This document shows, piece by piece, positions 12,071-23,685 of a DNA stretch of 64,000 nucleotides. The DNA is from Fasciolopsis buskii (taxonomy: Eukaryota > Platyhelminthes > Trematoda > Plagiorchiida > Fasciolidae), in assembly GCA_008360955.1 (NCBI GenBank), contig LUCM01006059.1:186001-250000 (forward strand), in the 5' to 3' direction. The notes under the pieces are model-generated. The model saw nothing but the letters and a program-made list of their open reading frames with translations. It ran no database searches and was not told where the DNA came from. The stretch's first letter is position 1. Every line of letters begins with the position of its first letter. Made by a program: the position numbers and the translations under genes.

Positions 12071-12907
12071 TGGATCAATGATACACTTACCGTATTGCCA
12101 AACTCATGTCTTCATGAACAGATCAATCGTACTCGCTCGACAAAATAGTGTTAGTTTAAATTCCTGGTAAGAAACTGAAAACCCTTAAGTGGAATAAATT
12201 TTCCTACTGCTTCGTGCTTTAAGAACATCTGAAAGTGCTATCGCAATAAAATTGGTCTTTTGCGGTAAAGACCCAAAGATCCATCAAGAAGAGAGATCCT
12301 GGGTACCCTGAAGCAACGAAATGAGATTGAAGTGCGTATGTTCACAAACCGTATGTTATGCAGGGAAAATTTTCAATGGATCATTTTCATTCCGGGGAAA
12401 TCCCCTAAATCCAACGGGGATGTCTCGCCTGAAAGTGTTAGTTCTTCGGGAAATATTCTTCATATTTCACCAAAGTTCAGTAAGAACGTTATCCACGTGA
12501 AAGTGGCCTTCCCGGATTAGTTTTTCGCGACTAGGTGTGGTCAGGTCTGGGGTCCGTTTCACTTAATTAACATGTACTATATCCTCTCCCCTAACATTAC
12601 CGAAACCACGTGTAACTTTCTTGGGCTTTTCTCGATCAAGAAACACTGAAGCATAAATTACGATGCTTCATAAAGTATGAAGCCCAATGTGAATTTCAAA
12701 CCGAGTTAGTGCATTTCATGTTGAAGAGAGCAGACATATCCTGAAGGATAAGGACGGGCCCGTGAATTGCTTTTGCACGTAATCGTACAAATCGTATCAA
12801 AGATCTAGTACCGAAGAAAGTAAGCTAATGAAGGTTACTAATGTAAGAAAAATTAAACTGACAAATAGCCTTTTGTATAGGGTTCAGCATACCTAATCCT
12901 TGTCCAG

Positions 12908-12982
12908 GCAATCAACTGTCTATCGTTTCCTTTGGCTCCCCTTCGGAGATAGCTCTGCCCAATTGCAGAAACCGAAGTACAG
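12908..12982 (+). CDS. Candidate cassette exon in FN3 domain 4 (uncertain)
   Basis: A 75-nt stretch between a pyrimidine-rich acceptor (CTAATCCTTGTCCAG) and a CAG|GTTTGT donor. It is in phase 2/2, so inclusion or skipping leaves the reading frame intact. It encodes about 25 residues (around STVYRFLWLPFGDSS, ending KPKYR). Direct joining of exon 5 to exon 6 gives VHYRIVWGPSR, a cleaner C strand, so skipping is the likely default. The inserted peptide ends in KYR, mimicking the VHYR it displaces. Chance similarity cannot be excluded. Confidence 0.3.
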
Positions 12983-13363
12983 GTTTGTCTTAAGATTACC
13001 CAATCTGCAGGACGACAGAAAAGGTCACGAAGTTCTCAGCCCGTTTGTTCTCGTTTACATATATCCCAGTTCATACCTGGTTTGATCAAATCAGGTCAGA
13101 GGCTAAACACCCGGTGGAGATTTCAGCTAGGCCAGTGATTAAGCTATTCTGTTCATACGTCCTCGGTGGTCTAGAAGTTAGCGCTTGCTGGATGAAAACT
13201 CGACACTCTTTCCGTATGTTTGTCTCCATTTATTCGGTGAGTATTACCACACCTAACTCACGGGTAGCCCGCAAATATTTTGGCCATACTGCCACTACTA
13301 ACTTGGGGATGAGCTGATTAGCTTACGGATGTACCCAATGGGTAAGTAAAAATCGTTGTTGGC

Positions 13364-13400
13364 GTATATATATAGAGAGAGAGAGGGAGAGAGGAAGAAA
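13364..13400 (+). repeat. (TA)n(GA)n microsatellite
   Basis: A short TATATA run followed by about 11 GA units with one G insertion, within intron 5. Confidence 0.85.
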
Positions 13401-13922
13401 CCGAATTTTCACCATTCTGTGCAATTTTTCGGCTTAAATTTAATTATCTAAGTTCTCACTCGTTTTCTACTAAAGCGCTATATTTCAGACTGACTGAAAA
13501 TGCCAACGTGCTATATTGGTTGAATTTTGGACTCGGTACCTGGTTGAGCAAAAAGGAAACAAAATGGTTATTGTTCTAGAGTTTTGTCAATACCCGGCCA
13601 ATGGGGAACAGACAAGGTTACGTAATCAGTCACGTACACCATCATGTACTTGAACAAAAAGTTCTCATCTCCCATTCGTTACTTCAATTTCGATATCATC
13701 TGCACCATGACGGCATTAAAGTGAATGTCCCGCGCCGAAAGTTTGCATTTATTATTATCTCATAATAAGAATTAAGATTTTGTACGCTGTGCGTCGTATC
13801 ATCGGGGACTGCAGGCTCGTCATTTCGATGCATGCCAGTTTGCTAGCAAATTGAAAAACAGTCGGCCAACTGTTGTTTGATTCTTTTCCAACGAATCTGT
13901 TATTGTATTCCAAATATTCCAG

Positions 13923-14037
13923 AATCGTTTGGGGTCCAAGTAGAGATAAACCGATTGGATCCGCTTTGTGGAAAATGTGGCCAGGACTCCGACCGAGACT
14001 GGACCCAGGACTGGCCGAAACGAAAGTTCTACGAAAT
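13923..14037 (+). CDS. ANOS1: Anosmin-1-like, exon 6: FN3 domain 4, C strand and loop
   Basis: A 115-nt exon in phase 2/0, acceptor CCAAATATTCCAG, donor AAT|GTGAGT. Joined to exon 5 it gives VHYRIVWGPSRDKPIGSALW, which fits an FN3 C strand followed by the C-C' turn. The recalled human counterpart is FQVTWAEVTTESRQNS. The rest (KMWPGLRPRLDP...) is a basic, Pro-rich loop before the E strand in exon 7. A second frame is also open up to the donor (around FGVQVEINRLDPLCG) but gives the wrong phase for exon 7, so it was not chosen. Confidence 0.65.
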
Positions 14038-16723
14038 GTGAGTGATCCTCAGAGAATCACAGAACGTAGTGAAATAACATTTTAACTACAAAGTAAATTT
14101 ATCAAAGCCTGCTCCGAAAAAGAGGTGAGTTGGTTTGAACAGACATAAATATCTTCCCCGTTTACATCTGGTGACTAAGAGAGCTCCGAAGCCAGAAGCG
14201 AGCAACCACAGTCGGAATCGAAGGTCTCTCTAGGATGTTACCGAGCCCTTGTCCCGAATAACATGATGATTTGCTGTGTTCGGTCTGCTTAAACTTGATT
14301 TTCTCACCCCATTTCGAATAAATTACCAAGCGGTGTCCGCATGCTATGCACTTGAAGATCTTGAGCGTTGTTTTGCTAGGCAGCTTAGGAATAAGCAGAA
14401 GCTAAACCGATTTCTCTCTGCCCTCGATACCAGGAAACTAACCTAGGACGAATGATCATCAGTCGTCCATCATGCGGAAATTCCCAGTTCATTTTGTCGA
14501 ACTTAAACTGTGTCTAAGAGAGATGTCATCAAAAACCAAACTCATTTCTAAGAACTGGAATGGTTGAATGAAAAAATTCATAGTTAATAAGTTGCCGAAA
14601 TATACTTTACGACATAATTCTTCAGTTCCGGCTTTTCACTGCATTAGCCTGTTGAAAAGGACACTTCTCATGGCCTTTATGGGCCACTAAAAGAGGGCAA
14701 TCGGAAAATCTGTAATGGTACACAACCTCATGAGGTCCTAAATGTTCATTTGTGTTACCGAACCACACAACAACCAACTCCTGTCTATTGTCAGACCGGC
14801 GATTAGAAACCCTGACCGACTGGTGTATGGCAAATGTATAATTTCATTGACCTCGGCCTGGCAACAGGAATCAGTTGTTTTAGGCGACCTGTCTAGGGGA
14901 ATCTTTTTTTACTGGCTATTAGGGCAAATAATTGTGATCAGCTTGTTTAGATTTTAATTGCCTTCACTAACTAAACGAAAAATTAGTGGACAAAATACAA
15001 AGTGGTTCCTACAGTTACTCAAAAGCATGAGGTTTTCATGCCAACCAAGTATCTGTCCTGAATAGACGGACTTTTGTTCTCCTAACATTACCAAAAATTG
15101 GTTGAGAATGCTTCATCAGCACTGATTGAGGAAAAAATACTTTCCCTGGTCAGTCTTATTCTCTAACACTTTAGACTTTCGAATATTGGCCATATACCAT
15201 AAATCATAAATCCCATCTCTCTCTCTTGATGGAAAGATTATAAACCTGCATCCGACAAATTCCTTTCCATTAGTTTATTTAAAAGCTTACTCATACACTG
15301 AACCATTGGAGTTCCTTTGTATCACGGAAGTTCCATCAGCACGATTTGAACAGATTTATGGTTTTCGATGTGGTTCGCAATGTCACTAATTCTTGGCAAG
15401 ATAAGAAATATTGTGTATGGGGGATGAATGAACAGGTATTTTACACATCAGAGGAGAAAACAGCTGTCGTGTTTTAAAGCGGACTATACCAAAGTCTTGC
15501 TCGAAAAAATGGTATTTCACTCGTTATTCATTCCATGTTCGGCATTCACCAATGGATTGTCTCACAGAAGCAGATCGGGTTAAGTTTCAAACCATAGGTC
15601 AATCAAACAGTTAATAATATTTTCGTCCAATCGGAACCAAATTTCCCCCTTCTCACCAGGCTTAGTTGGTTTGCGGACAGTGGTTGACACCAATTCAATG
15701 CACTGACGTATGTTATCAAGTTGTCCCAACAGACAACCGTGAGCGGTTATTTACTAACTTTCTACTCAGTATTCTAGGCTAGGAGTGGGCACTATACTCC
15801 ATATTTTATCCCTCTGTTGCCTACCAGTTTGCCGATGGTCACGTACTTATCCAACCACTGACAAGCAAACCAGTAGTGTACCATGCTCCTTACTTCGAAA
15901 AAATACAATCCCTCGGTTCTTCATACCTGACCGGCTGTTATAATTTTAGATGTAAGGAGAAGCGCCCTCGACGACAGTATGATGAACAAATCACCAGCTT
16001 AACGAATTTAGCCAGGAAAACTCAGCTGAAATTTCCTTTCACATAGATTTTTTGGGGTAACAAACTGCTGTGGATTACCATACATGAAGTGATTTCATGC
16101 AAATACTGCTACCAGCTGCACCGATGTTTTTTATAGTGAATTAAGTTTCTGCTGATCTCAGTGTTTCCATCTTGCCCTGCTTTTGGTTGTTGTATACTCT
16201 TCGGTTGATGTAACTTGAAACAACCCGTTCAGGGTTTGAAATACTTTCTACTATTATTATTACCGTGGATATGTAAACGACAGTGCGCTGCTACTCTGAT
16301 CTTTCTAACTTCTGATCTATCAAGACCATTTGCGATTCTGTTCCACTCCAAATTTACGCGTCTCGATTGCACTTGCTGATGAAAAGGAAATCAGCAGGTT
16401 GTAGATCGCAGGTCTTTTCATGAAACTGAAGAAGGATATAACATTATTCATCGGAACAAATTCATAATTGACTGATAGTAATAATAGCTAATCAGTATGG
16501 AGACCACTGACTAATTTAATTACGAGTTCCAACTGTCATGAATTCTAAAACATCTTCAGTGCTGATGGTACAAAACTGCAATGTTATTTTCAGCATTGAT
16601 TGTGGAATGGAGAAACATCGAGCTGTCGGCTAGTTGGTTCCAGTTAGTCGGGAAATATTTTGACAGTGGAAAGCAAAAATTCTGTTCATTCTATCAACTC
16701 ATTTTTCTCTCATCCTTAATCAG
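14038..16723 (+). other. Intron 6
   Basis: Runs from GTGAGT to the acceptor CATCCTTAATCAG. Nothing recognisable is seen in it. It has no clear repeats and no open stretch with family resemblance. Confidence 0.6.
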
Positions 16724-17093
16724 GGTGAAACATCCATTGTTCTGTCAGCGCTTGCCCCGGAAACGCAATACGTGGTCAAAGTCCAAGCAATCACCAGGAC
16801 GGATGCGCAACCGTCAGACAGAGCGGCTTCCGTTGATCACCTCCCAACAAATCGGGCAATAAACCGAATGACCATGCGATCGTCCACCACCACCACTACC
16901 ACCACTAGCGGCAGTAACAGTGACGGTGGCGGTGGTCGAGGTGATGACCAAATGTTTTTGACCAGTAAGGAAGTTTTCCTCTACTTCAAAACTCCGCGAA
17001 TAGCACAATCATACAAACCTGGTAGTTCAGTGGAGCGGGCAGACGAAGTGATGTACCGATCAGTCGGATCTGGTATAACGAATCCAAATTCAC
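16724..17093 (+). CDS. ANOS1: Anosmin-1-like, exon 7: FN3 domain 4, E-G strands with Thr/Gly-rich insert
   Basis: A 370-nt exon in phase 0/1 if spliced at TTCAC|GTGAGT. The E-F strands read ETSIVLSALAPETQYVVKVQ followed by AIT, an almost ideal FN3 match (recalled human: [20 protein letters not shown]). An insert of about 55 residues follows in the F-G loop, with seven consecutive Thr, a GGGG run and several Arg. The G strand is EVFLYFKTP, fitting human TIKTFRTP, and a polar tail follows. If the donor is not used, the frame runs on to a TAA at 17138-17140 after about 15 more residues, giving a short C-terminus much like human anosmin-1, which ends soon after domain 4. Confidence 0.78.
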
Positions 17094-20000
17094 GTGAGTT
17101 TTATTCACAGACCGATTTTGCGGGAATGATGAATAGATAATAATTATCTCTAAAATACTTAGCAACATGCAACTCATCATTGCGCACGTTGGGCTCGAAC
17201 GGTACAGGTTGTATATTTCCCCGTTAGATGTTTGTGCTTACAGCTTGGTCAATGGAGCAATGAGTTCACTAAATGTGGTTTCACGCCGGGTGAACCAATA
17301 AGCAGTAAAATTTGTAGTGAAATTCATCTGGATGTAAAGAATTAAGCCGATTTTTATAAATGCAGATGAACATCACTGCTTCTGTCGAAAATGCTGACGC
17401 GGAAACTCCGCAAATCCCAAACGCTGGCCATGGCCGTAAAGCAAACATCGGAAATTAGAAGTCTATGAAACACTTCCAGCATATATCGATTCCAATTTTA
17501 CTAGATCTGTAAATGAATATCATTATCATTAGAAAGGTATGAACAGGGCGAACAACACAAACCACGAAAAACCGTCATTTTCCCTACAACCTTCTACGCA
17601 GTTCAGAATCGGTCCCAGTGCACAAGATCAGCTGTAATCAATAATTCGCATTTGTTTAGATGGCACCAGGGGCCAGAAATTTTCCGATTCTATAGAAACA
17701 GTGAGTCAAAAACAAAAATCTAATTTGCCCAAATGCATGCTGAAACGATTAGGAACGATCTAGAATCCACTGAAGGATTCAGTCCTATGTTCCCAAACAG
17801 TAACGCCGGACAAACCAAATACTTCCGACAAAAGGCTAATCTTCAAATTTGACTTTTCCCCCCAATCTGTTCCTGCTTCACAATACTTGCTGATCCTGCA
17901 ATCATTCCAAATGTATTCAGCCTTATCACGGACGGCCTGTAGTAGAGAAAAGTGAACAACTGTTTTCAGGTTATTTTTATCTTCTTTGATTTTTTACAAC
18001 CTTGTAGTTTTCTCCTCAGCTATGAAATGTTTGCTGATAGTGGGATGAAATATTTGAACTGGATAATTCCTGATCAGTTTAGTTCACCTAGGAAACGTCA
18101 AGTATATAGAGCTAGCTAACCGAATTCTATTGGCTAAGAAGTCTTCCTTTTCGTGGGCATTAATGAATAAAGTACTTTTTAAGCTGGAAAACCAGACAGC
18201 CGTTGGTTACGTCGATTTCTCTGGGTACAACCATGCAAAGCGAATAATTATCATCACTCATAGCAGCTGTAGGCGAACACAGTCATACTGCACAAATATG
18301 TTTGCAGAATGTGTATAAAACAGAAAAATGACGAAAGAAACAGAAAAGAATCTGAACCACTCCCTACCATTCGTTATTCCAGTTGCTGGGAGCACCGCAA
18401 CGATTGTCTGTCGTAGTCCATGTCTTCTCGGTAGGTGTCGTACTAACCGGTTGCAAAAAAATAGATTTTCGAAAGGAACTCCCTGTGGCCTGTATATCCA
18501 AGGCTCGGGGAGCTTCGGTTGGACTGAAGCACTTGTGGCGTCGGCCTGATATTTCACTAAAGTTGAAAGATCGTGTGTACTGTGCCGCAGTGCGTTCAGT
18601 TCTGTTGTACGGTTGCGAGACGTGGAGTATGCGTGTGGGCGATGTTCGTCGGTTGGAGGTTTTCGACCACCGATGTTTACGTATTATAGCTAGGATTGGA
18701 TGGAGTGACCGGGTGAGTAATATTGAGGTTGGGAATCTGGTATCGGGTGCCATTTCTGAAAAATGCTTGTTTCAGTGTATGAAACAGTAGACTACGCTGG
18801 TATGGGTCACGTGTTGCGTTTGGCGAACACTCGTCTACCATATCGTGCGCTATTTTGTTCCTCCTAAGGAATGGAAGAAGCCATGTGGAGGCCAACAGAT
18901 GACGTGGCAACGTGGGATGAGAAAATGTACAGCGAAGTTAGGTAGGGTAGGTGTCTCACATCTTCGTCTTCGTGTTTGGGGTCCAAAAGAATAGTCAACT
19001 AGCTGGCTGGAGACACTGAAGGATATGACAGTGAACCGTGAACAGTTGCGATCGTGCTGTCATTTTCTATCGAATCAGAATGATTGAAAACACGTGCGTT
19101 TGTACAGTTAGAGTGTGTTCCGTGTGTTGGCTGCAGCAGCATTTTATCTTTTCCCGCCTGTGTAGGTCCACTCCCTGTTCCCATTGGATATTCACTCTTT
19201 TTATATAAACGTGTAACTCTGGGTAAAGGCAGCGGTCAGTGAGGCTTGCCTTGCTGTTTAACGCTGAACGATGATGATGATGGTGATGACCTTTTGATCA
19301 GAAGACCTGATCTGCAAGATACCAGGAAGACAGAACTTGCTCGGCGGATGCTGGGAGCCTTCAAGTTGTATTCCATTTTTTAAGACTTTCGATGATCTCA
19401 AGTAACTCTTTCGAATGCCAGCGTAGCGACTTCAAATATACTCAGGTCACAACGATTTACTGATGGTCTGTATCTCAAAAGGCTATAGAAGTTACGGCTT
19501 CCCATTATTTTGAAATATACTGACCACGTCACTCAACCTTCAAAGGAATGGTGTGGCCTTTTACTAGGAGAATGCTTGCCGAGTAAAATCCAACCAAATC
19601 CTCTATACCTCTGTTGTCAATCCATGACCACTTATTCAATGAGCATACCTTGCCCGGCCGGCGGCTAATCACCGAATCCGGTGATCGCCGCCTTCTACTA
19701 AACTGAAAATGAGCCGAGACTCATGCAAATCCATTCTTGGTAGCAGCAACAAGTGATTTTCTACTTCCCTCCAGAAGTACCGTTAGTCAACTTTCTTCCG
19801 CCTTAAAATCGATAGTAAGGATAAGCTTTTGCAGAGTCCTACTATACGGTTGCTCTGGTCACTGGATATCGAATGGCTCCACCAATAAAATGAATACCTT
19901 GTACTGCAAAAATTTTCTAACCAGTTTGATTCGAAAATAACCAAAGCAACAGAGCAGTGATTGCATAACCTAGTTAAGTGCTTGAGATCCGATGATTCTG

Positions 20001-22808
20001 AGGCCGAATTCCCACACAAGTATGCGCGTTCACTGTCATAGCTAGTCCGAGAACTTAGGCAACAACGATATCATTGAACTTAGTAGTGCCGTCCAATACA
20101 GGAATAGGTAGGTTTCGCTGTGCTTCCTCGAGTGAATAATAAATGCTGCAGAAATAACGAGAATAAAACGACATTTACGTTGTCGGTCAAATAGTGGCAA
20201 TTGTCGCAATTCCTTCAAAGTAGTGCCAAACAGACAAGCCGGTCATTCTGTCCAAACACACTTGTCATTCTTCGTTTCAGCGGCTGTAGCAACACCAAAT
20301 TAGATTGGAAATTTTGTGTTGTTTTCCTTAGCCTTTTGTTTATACAGACACATTTCAACTCTCCATCTCTTCCACAATGGAAAGCAAAACTCTTAAGATG
20401 AATAGCATGTTTATTCGTGATTGTCTGCTATGGCAGTCAGTTTAGGGACGGTGTCGATCGGCGAGGATACGTACTAAATGAAGGACACTGGAATTGTAAC
20501 CCCCGGTTCGAACTATCGGAATAACGCGCATCTCGAGGTTTCCGTCAGAAACAAAAGACGCATCCGGAATAAAATGCAGTACTCAACAGCATCTGAACAC
20601 TAGAAACAGACAACGGGACCGGGTCAGACGGTCCGACAAACGTCAGATTCAGTGCGTGCGGTACCATGCGTGGATGAGACAGAACGTGTGTTAAGGTCAA
20701 GTTGATGCGATAAAACAAAATGACGAGTCAGTGAGGTTCGATAGTCAGAATGCTGGTGGGTTTAACAGGAATCAGGTAACATAAATAGGGAACAATAAAG
20801 TCGATGGAAGGATTTTCACACATGCACATCCGATGGACGCAACAGGAATTCTTAAACCCTTAACTCGGTATATTGGTAGATTACCATGTAGGAGATAAGT
20901 GGGATCTAGAAGTATTTTATATGGACATTTTTGCACGTGTACAAATAATGATCGTACAATTGATAGATTAGTGATCCAGTGGTATGAAATATGAGGAATT
21001 ATGACTGTCTGTTCCTGACGAGAAGGAAGAGTAACGGGGACCAGTCAAAACAGTGCCCGTCAAAAAGGGGGCGATGGTACGCTGCTTTTTTGAAGTCTCA
21101 CAGCACTTCCATTTGAGATGATAGTCCTAGAAGTTTATGCACACTGGTAGAAGTGCGAGCTGATTACCTTAGATTCTTGTCAACAATGACCGCAAATGCT
21201 TACCAGAATCTATCTTGGTAATTGTATCTTTGTTGGTTAAGATCATATCCGTGGACTGATCAAGAGGAACTGGACTTTTTCGGAAAACCACTGGAGGAGA
21301 CAAAATTAAGAAAAGTGCATACGGTTAAATCATCAGATGAAAGCAGTTCAATAGAAAATTTGTTTAAATCATTATTTTCACACACATGCGGAGAGAGGGC
21401 CAAAATATAGGCATAAATAAATGTCAAAGGGAATTAGTTGGTTTGCCACTGACTTACATGAAAAAGGAGTGAGGTGAAAAAAACCGGAAATGATCTTAAG
21501 TTTTTCATCAACGATTTTGATTTCTGTCTATCCGGTCACGCAAACTGAGTTCTATCGGCAAAATGACTAATTGCTCACTTTAATGTGAGCCAGGAACAGC
21601 GAAGTATTTCTAGTTTTGGAAGTAGTAGAGTACGTATAACAGTTGGATGAAAATAGCTATTCTCAAAAGGCCCAAGTTACGGGTTTTTTCGGGGCTTACT
21701 TGTAGTATGCACATGGTAGGTGGCAGCATCAAAAAGGAATGTTCATGAGCACCATAAATGTGCTCGTTAAAAGAGTCTAGAGGTCAGTAAAGTAGGCACT
21801 GTCAGCTTGCTATCTTAGAACTTTGACGAAAGGAGCAACAAATGAGTAAAGCGATGAAATTACGAAGTTTGATGACTTCAGCGTTAGCAAGTGGTCCCCG
21901 GTATTCGGAACTGGAAGATAAGCTTGAAAACCTATCGTTAAGGAAAGCAAAACTATCCTCCTAGACCGAGGAACCATACGCGACAACAGAGAAAGACAGA
22001 CTCTCGGGACCTAGGGGAGTTTTGACGTCCCTTCTCTGAGAAAGACAGTTTTCACGTCATCTTCTGGGGAAGATATATTTGAGGTACCATCGGACAGTTA
22101 GAAGTGCGGTGACTTCCGCGCTGCGATCACAGCGATATTCTATCGCAACCTAATGACGTGCAATAAAATATACCAATGACTGTCTAACTATCGATCGTCG
22201 ACCGCATGGGACAGACTTCCTCTTTGGTAATATCGTAACAAAATTACAGATTGTTTGAGTGTCTGCTATTTGTGTGGCGTTTATTTTACTTGTATTACTT
22301 GCTTTATGGGGCTTGAATTCCAGAAGACAATGAAACCCATCCGGATGTAAATACTCGACAATGATATTCCGCCGCTTCCCTTTTCCAAGTCTAGATAGAG
22401 GAAAGCCGTTCAAATAATTTTATACCCCAAAACGTGTTTTCGTTTGTAGCGATTGCTTTAGACGATGACGAATGAATTGCCTGCTTCCGTAGGCTGTTTG
22501 GATCGGATGCAACCGATCGTTGATGATGAAATCAAGCCTGAGACAGCTAGTTTAGGCTGCCTAGTTTAAGAAGAGATAAGACGCTTAGTCTAGCTTCTAC
22601 TTGTCGGTGGACAGTCGCCCTATCTTCCGCTCCCGAGTGGCCTAGAGAGAACAACCAGATTGAGCAAACCAAAACCAATGGCTTATATTGTCTTTCTATG
22701 GTCAGCACTCAGTGACCGACTGGTCCGCCGGCTAATTTGACTCATCGTAGTTTATCGCCTTTAACCTTTGGCTTTTTTTCGCTCAATTTAGCAGTTGATG
22801 TAAGCAAG
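17094..22808 (+). other. Intron 7 or 3' flank
   Basis: If the GTGAGT donor at 17094 is used this is an intron; otherwise it is the 3' UTR and flank. It contains the decayed RTE element at about 18440-19290 and a possible second reverse-transcriptase scrap near 19800. No clear poly(A) signal follows the 17140 stop closely. Confidence 0.5.
18440..19290 (+). mobile_element. RTE-type non-LTR retrotransposon, 5'-truncated and broken 3' end
   Basis: Positions 18491-18790 encode the C-terminal end of an endonuclease/reverse-transcriptase polyprotein: ISKAR, LKHLWRRPDISLKLKDRVY, AAVRSVLLYGCETW, RRLEVFDHRCLRIIARIGW and DRVSN, hallmarks of the RTE-like family common in flatworm genomes. A stop at 18788-18790 and frame changes near 18850 break the frame. 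Later family motifs continue in other frames (MTWQRGMRKC, LGRVG, WLETLKDM, CCHFL) to about 19085. The element ends in a short (GAT)n tail at about 19269-19290, typical of RTE 3' ends. It lacks the endonuclease and the RT catalytic core, so it is a dead relic. It is in the same orientation as the host gene. Confidence 0.85.
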
Positions 22809-22970
22809 GTGATGTCACCGCATTTGTGTTGGCCTCTGATCCGGATACTGGCTATCCCGATTCAACATCTACTATCCTCATACACATCCTGCACAATCCA
22901 CCTCCTCCCTACCCCCCTGAAGATCCAACCTACACTCCCCAGATTGTGACGTTACTGGACAGCACAGAAG
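22809..22970 (+). CDS. Candidate exon 8 of the anosmin-like gene (C-terminal tail)
   Basis: A 162-nt stretch in phase 1/1, so it would join exon 7 (phase 1) without a frame change and keep phase 1 onward. The donor is GAAG|GTAAAT. The acceptor (GTAAGCAAG) is weak and lies 30 bases past a good pyrimidine tract. The peptide (DVTAFVLASDPDTGYPD...; then NPPPPYPPEDPTYTPQ; then VTLLDSTE) is polar and Pro-rich and looks like real protein rather than noise, but no domain is recognised. Another frame, open from the nearer acceptor TTTAG, ends in a stop at about 22949 and looks less protein-like. Confidence 0.4.
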
Positions 22971-23671
22971 GTAAATGTAAAACACCAGTTGCCATTCCGT
23001 CAAAACTGGTATTGCCGCACTGGATTCAAAAAGAAAATTTTTAAAAATGGCGTTCTTTCATGAAGGCTTACCATATTGCATACGTTGTTGCGCCGTTGCA
23101 AGAATCATCGACTTAATGAACAAATACTTCCTGTAGTAGTTTGGTCGATTCGTGTTTTACTTAAACTACATGCAATGTTTGACCTTGATGACCACGAAAC
23201 CCTTGACGAATGAGATGCACATGTTGTTTCTATCCCAATTCCACTCCTTTTTCTAGTGACCCAATGCGTCCGGTTGACTGTTTGCGTTCTCTTGTCAGTT
23301 GTCATATTTCAACTGGCATCCGGACAATGATCATCGGACTTCGGATTTCTAACAAGAATAACAGATTACCGGTTTTGATAGATGATCTGCGTTTCATTGA
23401 CCGGTTGGCGCATCCGAGGCCGACAACTGGTCACAAATGGCCCTTGAGCATTCCAAGCATTTTCTCAAACTAACGAACTGAACGATATAGAAAAATCGAA
23501 AGTAGACAGCCTCCAGACCGAATGAGAACAGTGATTGTAAATGACAGAAGAAAATAGATGACGAGACTAAACAGGTACTGTGATATGACCATTCCCACCC
23601 TACCCATTCGAAATCCTTCTTTCAGAAACCGTGGCAACCTCAACTCATTTCGTAATTTTTCTTTTATCCAG

Positions 23672-23685
23672 CTGACGAATTGTAA
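23672..23685 (+). CDS. Candidate short terminal exon (ADEL-stop)
   Basis: The acceptor TTTTTCTTTTATCCAG at 23671 is one of the strongest in the window. Entering in phase 1 from the 22970 donor completes a GCT codon and then reads Asp-Glu-Leu-stop. This gives a plausible short 3' exon, but a stop this soon is also what a wrong frame would show. No AATAAA follows closely. Confidence 0.2.

Larger units (their letters stand above)
11307..13922 (+). other. Intron 5 (with a possible cassette exon)
   Basis: Runs from GTAGGA to the acceptor AAATATTCCAG. It contains a repeat-like block with a B-box motif (about 11870-12070), a 75-nt phase-2/2 candidate exon (12908-12982), a tRNA-like stretch near 13160 and a GA microsatellite near 13370. 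Confidence 0.55.
902..17093 (+). other. ANOS1: Anosmin-1-like gene, 3' half (gene span overview)
   Basis: Seven exons on the + strand splice into one open frame of about 595 codons. Phases run 0/0, 0/1, 1/1, 1/1, 1/2, 2/0, 0/1 without a clash. The product has FN3 domain 2 (end only), a long Gln-rich linker, FN3 domain 3 and FN3 domain 4. The match to anosmin-1 rests on recalled family sequence: WG and LxS in the G strand of domain 2, a YDG-type B-strand entry and four extra cysteines in domain 3, and a PEPxKL opening plus FKTP closing in domain 4. Anosmin-1 is a secreted, heparan-sulfate-bound matrix protein with a Cys-rich/WAP head and four FN3 domains, acting in neurite growth and FGF-receptor signalling. 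The head would lie upstream. Another FN3 protein (DCC, Robo) is less likely because of the cysteine pattern. No expression data are visible. Confidence 0.72.

Noticed and set aside
12983..13085. Longer open reading of the 12908 candidate exon to the stop at 13083
   Set aside because: Its later donors are poor or out of phase with exon 6 in the frame that continues to exon 7. The 12982 donor is the one that keeps the frame.
13160..13240. tRNA gene (CGGTGGTCTAGAAGTTAGCG)
   Set aside because: Resembles a tRNA 5' half, but the T arm and acceptor pairing are missing. At best a SINE scrap.
13923..14037. Alternative frame of exon 6 (around FGVQVEINRLDPLCGKCGQD)
   Set aside because: Open, but it ends in phase 2 and cannot join exon 7, which must be entered in phase 0. 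It also lacks the C-strand Trp pattern.
19737..19940. Second reverse-transcriptase fragment (CRVLLYGC motif)
   Set aside because: Only a short match to the LLYGCETW signature, with no flanking family motifs.
22791..22949. Reading from the nearer acceptor (TTTAG at 22791) as a terminal exon
   Set aside because: The peptide is rich in Leu, Ser, Cys and His like the noise frames, whereas the other frame is polar and ends at a donor.
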